Below, piece by piece: positions 61,649 to 64,000 of a DNA stretch of 64,000 nucleotides. Position numbers and translations under genes: made by a program. Where the stretch lies: the NCBI RefSeq assembly GCF_004211145.1, contig NZ_SEBS01000003.1, positions 1-64,000 of the forward strand, written 5' to 3'. The stretch comes from Flavobacterium sp. Its GTDB lineage: Bacteria > Bacteroidota > Bacteroidia > Flavobacteriales > Flavobacteriaceae. The stretch's first letter is position 1; every line of letters begins with the position of its first letter. The notes beneath the pieces were generated by a model. It made no database searches. It saw nothing but the letters and a program-made list of their open reading frames with translations, and was not told the origin of the DNA.

Positions 61649-62290
61649 ATGGATATCGTCCTCATTGCGATTATTGCGATCACCGTTCTGGTAAGTATCA
61701 AGGGCTTCAGTGACATTTTATTTTTCAGGAAATACGAGTTTCATGTCGGCAGCATCAGGGCAGGCGAGCAGTACCGCATGTTCTCATCGGCGTTCTTGCA
61801 TGCCGACGCGATGCACCTGGCGTTCAACATGCTCACGCTGTATTTTTTCGCACCGATCGTTATTGAATACCTGGGAGATCTGTCGTTCATTCTGATCTAC
61901 GTCGGAAGCCTCGTGTTTGGAAGCCTGCTCACGCTATTACTTCACAAAGACGACTACGGATATCGCGCCATCGGAGCTTCGGGAGCCGTAACGGGCGCTT
62001 TGTATTCGGCGATCTTGCTGCAACCGAACATGTCGATTTATATGTTTTTCATACCGATCGGAATTCCGGCATATATCTTCGGAATAGTCTATCTTTTGTA
62101 TTCGATTTACGGCATGCGCGCCAAGAACGACAACATCGGCCACACGGCTCACTTTGGCGGCGCGATCGGCGGTTATGCGATCACGCTCATGTACCATCCG
62201 TCTTTATTCGTCGACGATACGCTGACAGTCATTTTGTTAGCGATTCCGATCGTACTTCTTTTCATTTTGGAGCGCACGGGCAAGCTGTAA
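61649..62290 (+). CDS. Rhomboid-family intramembrane serine protease
   Basis: A 213-residue polytopic protease that cuts within membranes. The catalytic serine S111 is in the motif GASGAVTGAL and the histidine H168 in TAHFGGAIGGY; the first loop has the family text SSAFLHADAMHLAFNML, a His/Asn-containing loop, and the six-helix core is complete. The substrate is unknown. It is divergent from the acyltransferase gene and precedes the SIMPL gene by 48 bp. Confidence 0.92.
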   Translation: MDIVLIAIIAITVLVSIKGFSDILFFRKYEFHVGSIRAGEQYRMFSSAFLHADAMHLAFNMLTLYFFAPIVIEYLGDLSFILIYVGSLVFGSLLTLLLHKDDYGYRAIGASGAVTGALYSAILLQPNMSIYMFFIPIGIPAYIFGIVYLLYSIYGMRAKNDNIGHTAHFGGAIGGYAITLMYHPSLFVDDTLTVILLAIPIVLLFILERTGKL

Positions 62291-62338
62291 TGGCACAATA
62301 GTTGAAAAAAGCACAACACAACAATAAAACTTTTTACC

Positions 62339-63034
62339 ATGAAAAAGATTTTCCTACTACTCGCAGCGGTTACTTCGATGGCCGCATCGGCACAAATCCA
62401 GGTCGTCGACCAAAAGCCCCAGATTTCAGTTTCAGGCGAAGGCAAAGTGAAGGCGACACCTGATCAAGCCCGAATCTCAGTAAGCGTCGAAACGCGCGGC
62501 ACGAACGCCACCGATGTCAAGAAACAAAACGACGCGACGACCGAAAAAGTCGTGCAATTCCTCAAAAAATTCGATTTACCTAAAGGCGATGTCCAGACAC
62601 AGCGCGTGTCGCTTCAGCCGGAATACGAATATGAAAAGAAAAAATATACGCACGTCGCATCGCAAACCATCACGATTTTCCTGCGCGACCTTAACAAGTA
62701 CGACGCGTTGATGGGCGGATTGGTCGATACGGGCTTGAACCGAATCAACTCGGTCACGTTCGAATCATCAAAAGAAGAACAATTCAAATCGGAGGCTAGA
62801 AAACTCGCGATGAAAGACGCAAAGGCCAAAGCCGACGATTACGTTTCGGCCCTCGGCTCACAAAAAGTCGGGAAAGCGTTGACGATTAATGACAATACGC
62901 AAGTCGTGTATCCGCAACGCATGATGATGATGGCCAACAAAGAAATGGCCGACGGAAGCGGAAATAGAGAAACGATCGCGATTGGTGAAATTGAAATTAC
63001 CGCCAACGTGTCGGTGAGTTTCCTTCTCGATTAG
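62339..63034 (+). CDS. SIMPL-domain (DUF541) periplasmic protein
   Basis: A 231-residue exported protein: signal MKKIFLLLAAVTSMAASAQ, then the DUF541/SIMPL domain (ISVSGEGKVKATPDQARISV, VSVETRGTNATDVKKQNDAT, KYTHVASQTITIFLRDLNKY, KLAMKDAKAKADDYVSALG). Relatives form ring-shaped oligomers in the periplasm and have been linked to envelope stress; the role here is unknown. It follows the rhomboid gene and ends in the terminator at 63058-63083. Confidence 0.88.
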   Translation: MKKIFLLLAAVTSMAASAQIQVVDQKPQISVSGEGKVKATPDQARISVSVETRGTNATDVKKQNDATTEKVVQFLKKFDLPKGDVQTQRVSLQPEYEYEKKKYTHVASQTITIFLRDLNKYDALMGGLVDTGLNRINSVTFESSKEEQFKSEARKLAMKDAKAKADDYVSALGSQKVGKALTINDNTQVVYPQRMMMMANKEMADGSGNRETIAIGEIEITANVSVSFLLD

Positions 63035-63057
63035 CATAAATTCAAGTGAATATAAAT

Positions 63058-63083
63058 TCCTGGTTTCGACCGGGATTTTTTTT
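63058..63083 (+). terminator. Terminator of the SIMPL gene
   Basis: Stem TCCTGGT/ACCGGGA (one G-U pair) with a stable TTCG tetraloop and eight T residues. Confidence 0.9.
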
Positions 63084-63164
63084 GTCCGGAATTTCAGATT
63101 CGTGATTTTATTCAAGGTCCGCGCGCATCCGCTAATCCGCTAATTTTCTAACTAACTAATCAAG

Positions 63165-64000
63165 TCAAATTAATTCCTCAACGTGCTTCCGAATATTCTC
63201 CGAAATCTTCCTCGTCGGTAAATCATTGTCGTCATCCCCGAACGGATCCTCGATTTCTTCGGCGATCAATTCCAAGCTCGCGAGTACGTAAAAGATGAAA
63301 ACCACGACGGGCGCGACGTAATATCCCAAACTGAACGCGTATCCGAACGGCAACGTCATTACGTAAAAGAAAATGAATTTCTTGATGAACGCGCTATACG
63401 AATACGGGATCGGCGTATTTTTGATGCGTTCGCACGCGCCGCAAATGTCGGTGAACGAAAGCAGTTCGGCGTTGAGCACGATAAGCTGGTCGCCCGTGAT
63501 TTTTCCGGCTTCGTACAACGCATTTATTCGCGCGAACATCGAAGCCGCGATCTGGTTGGGTTTGTGTTTGTGATGGTCGATTTCAAGGTCGAGCCCGTCG
63601 AAAAGCTGGCGCGCCGTATCGCTGTCATTCAGATGTACATGCAGGACCGCGGCGTAATCGGGAATTCCCTTCCTGAAAAATGCACGGTCTTCTTCCGACT
63701 TCAAGATCGAGCAAAGTTTGAGCGCCAAATTACGGCTGTTGTTGACAAGCGCGCCCCAAAGCCGTCGGCCTTCCCACCAACGGTCGTAAGCCGTATTCGT
63801 CCTGAAAACCAACAACAACGAGATCACGAACCCAAGCATGCTGTGCATCGTGTTGATGTTCCGGATGTAATTTTTCTCGGACAACTGCCAATATTCGACC
63901 TCCAAATAACCCAACACGCCCGAATACAAACCAATCGCGATCATGATCGGGAAAAGTTTGCTGAACGTGTCCGATTTGTGGAAACGGAAAATGAATGTGA
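63165..64000 (-). CDS. Bestrophin-family anion channel (5' end outside the window)
   Basis: A bestrophin/YneE-type membrane protein forming pentameric anion channels. About 278 residues are visible. The frame stays open to the window end, past the internal ATG at 63944, and the upstream text (IFRFHKSDTFSKLFP) looks like the normal N-terminus, so the start is beyond position 64000. Hallmarks: LLLVFRTNTAYDRWWEGRRLWG, NSRNLAL, and PIPYSYSAFIKKFIFFYVMT. The C-terminus has the acidic EEIEDPFGDDDNDLP that acts as the Ca-clasp region in bestrophins. Confidence 0.88.
   Translation of the reverse strand, partial: TFIFRFHKSDTFSKLFPIMIAIGLYSGVLGYLEVEYWQLSEKNYIRNINTMHSMLGFVISLLLVFRTNTAYDRWWEGRRLWGALVNNSRNLALKLCSILKSEEDRAFFRKGIPDYAAVLHVHLNDSDTARQLFDGLDLEIDHHKHKPNQIAASMFARINALYEAGKITGDQLIVLNAELLSFTDICGACERIKNTPIPYSYSAFIKKFIFFYVMTLPFGYAFSLGYYVAPVVVFIFYVLASLELIAEEIEDPFGDDDNDLPTRKISENIRKHVEELI

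Overview
This window looks like chromosomal DNA of a member of the Flavobacteriaceae (Bacteroidota), most likely Flavobacterium or a close relative. The evidence is gene content and signals: a CAL67264-type small membrane protein, a bacillithiol-linked YtxJ, a fused E1 alpha/beta 2-oxoacid dehydrogenase, acidic residues right after lipoprotein cysteines, and promoters with the Bacteroidota -7 box TAnnTTTG. Nearly all of it is coding. I see no rRNA, tRNA, CRISPR array, transposase or phage gene.

Layout. 1-6.6 kb: 5' part of clpB, ytxJ, a lipoprotein, an OmpA-family lipoprotein, a glycosyltransferase and a membrane protein. 6.6-15.6 kb: an HsdR-N-like nuclease-fold gene and holA, separated by an accessory island. 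The island holds a propeller sensor kinase, a LytTR response regulator and four related surface-type lipoproteins. 16-25.7 kb: small proteins, a six-PAS histidine kinase, a glycosyltransferase, ettA and a hybrid TPR histidine kinase. 25.8-35.3 kb: a DEAD-box helicase, a formimidoylglutamase-like gene, hutI, corA, a RibD-C reductase, an operon of a flavin reductase, an M23 peptidase and a lipoprotein, and two tiny lipoproteins. 35.4-49 kb: the E1 fusion, an M1-like protein joined to a beta-barrel, a LOG protein, a GAF kinase with a DoxX-like protein, uvrA and a ClC channel. 49-64 kb: AlkD, gamma-glutamyltransferase with ACP phosphodiesterase, glmM, an SPFH protein, a GDYXXLXY/DUF2157 pair, a class V aminotransferase, a lipid A acyltransferase, a rhomboid protease, a SIMPL protein and a bestrophin cut by the window end.

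The most interesting region is 7.1-14.1 kb. Three transcription units (kinase-regulator, lipoproteins 1-3, lipoprotein 4) appear to share one promoter design: a 13-bp box close to GCAGTTGGTTTAT, then 41-42 bp from box start to a -7 element. A weaker fourth copy at 7091 drives no protein gene; it precedes a short interval with two hairpins that could be a small RNA. The response regulator is chimeric: its LytTR domain stops early and its last ~40 residues match the C-terminal tails of the neighbouring lipoproteins, as if a deletion fused the regulator to a lost lipoprotein gene.

A second theme is intergenic. Many genes end directly in arrays of 7-8 bp words containing TGA or TAG. Because the period is not a multiple of three, stop codons fall in all frames, and several arrays are mirrored so that they form long hairpins between genes. 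Other points worth checking are two His-to-Gln changes at expected metal ligands of the formimidoylglutamase-like protein, a degenerate metallopeptidase site in the beta-barrel protein, and a fourfold repeated module in the SPFH protein.
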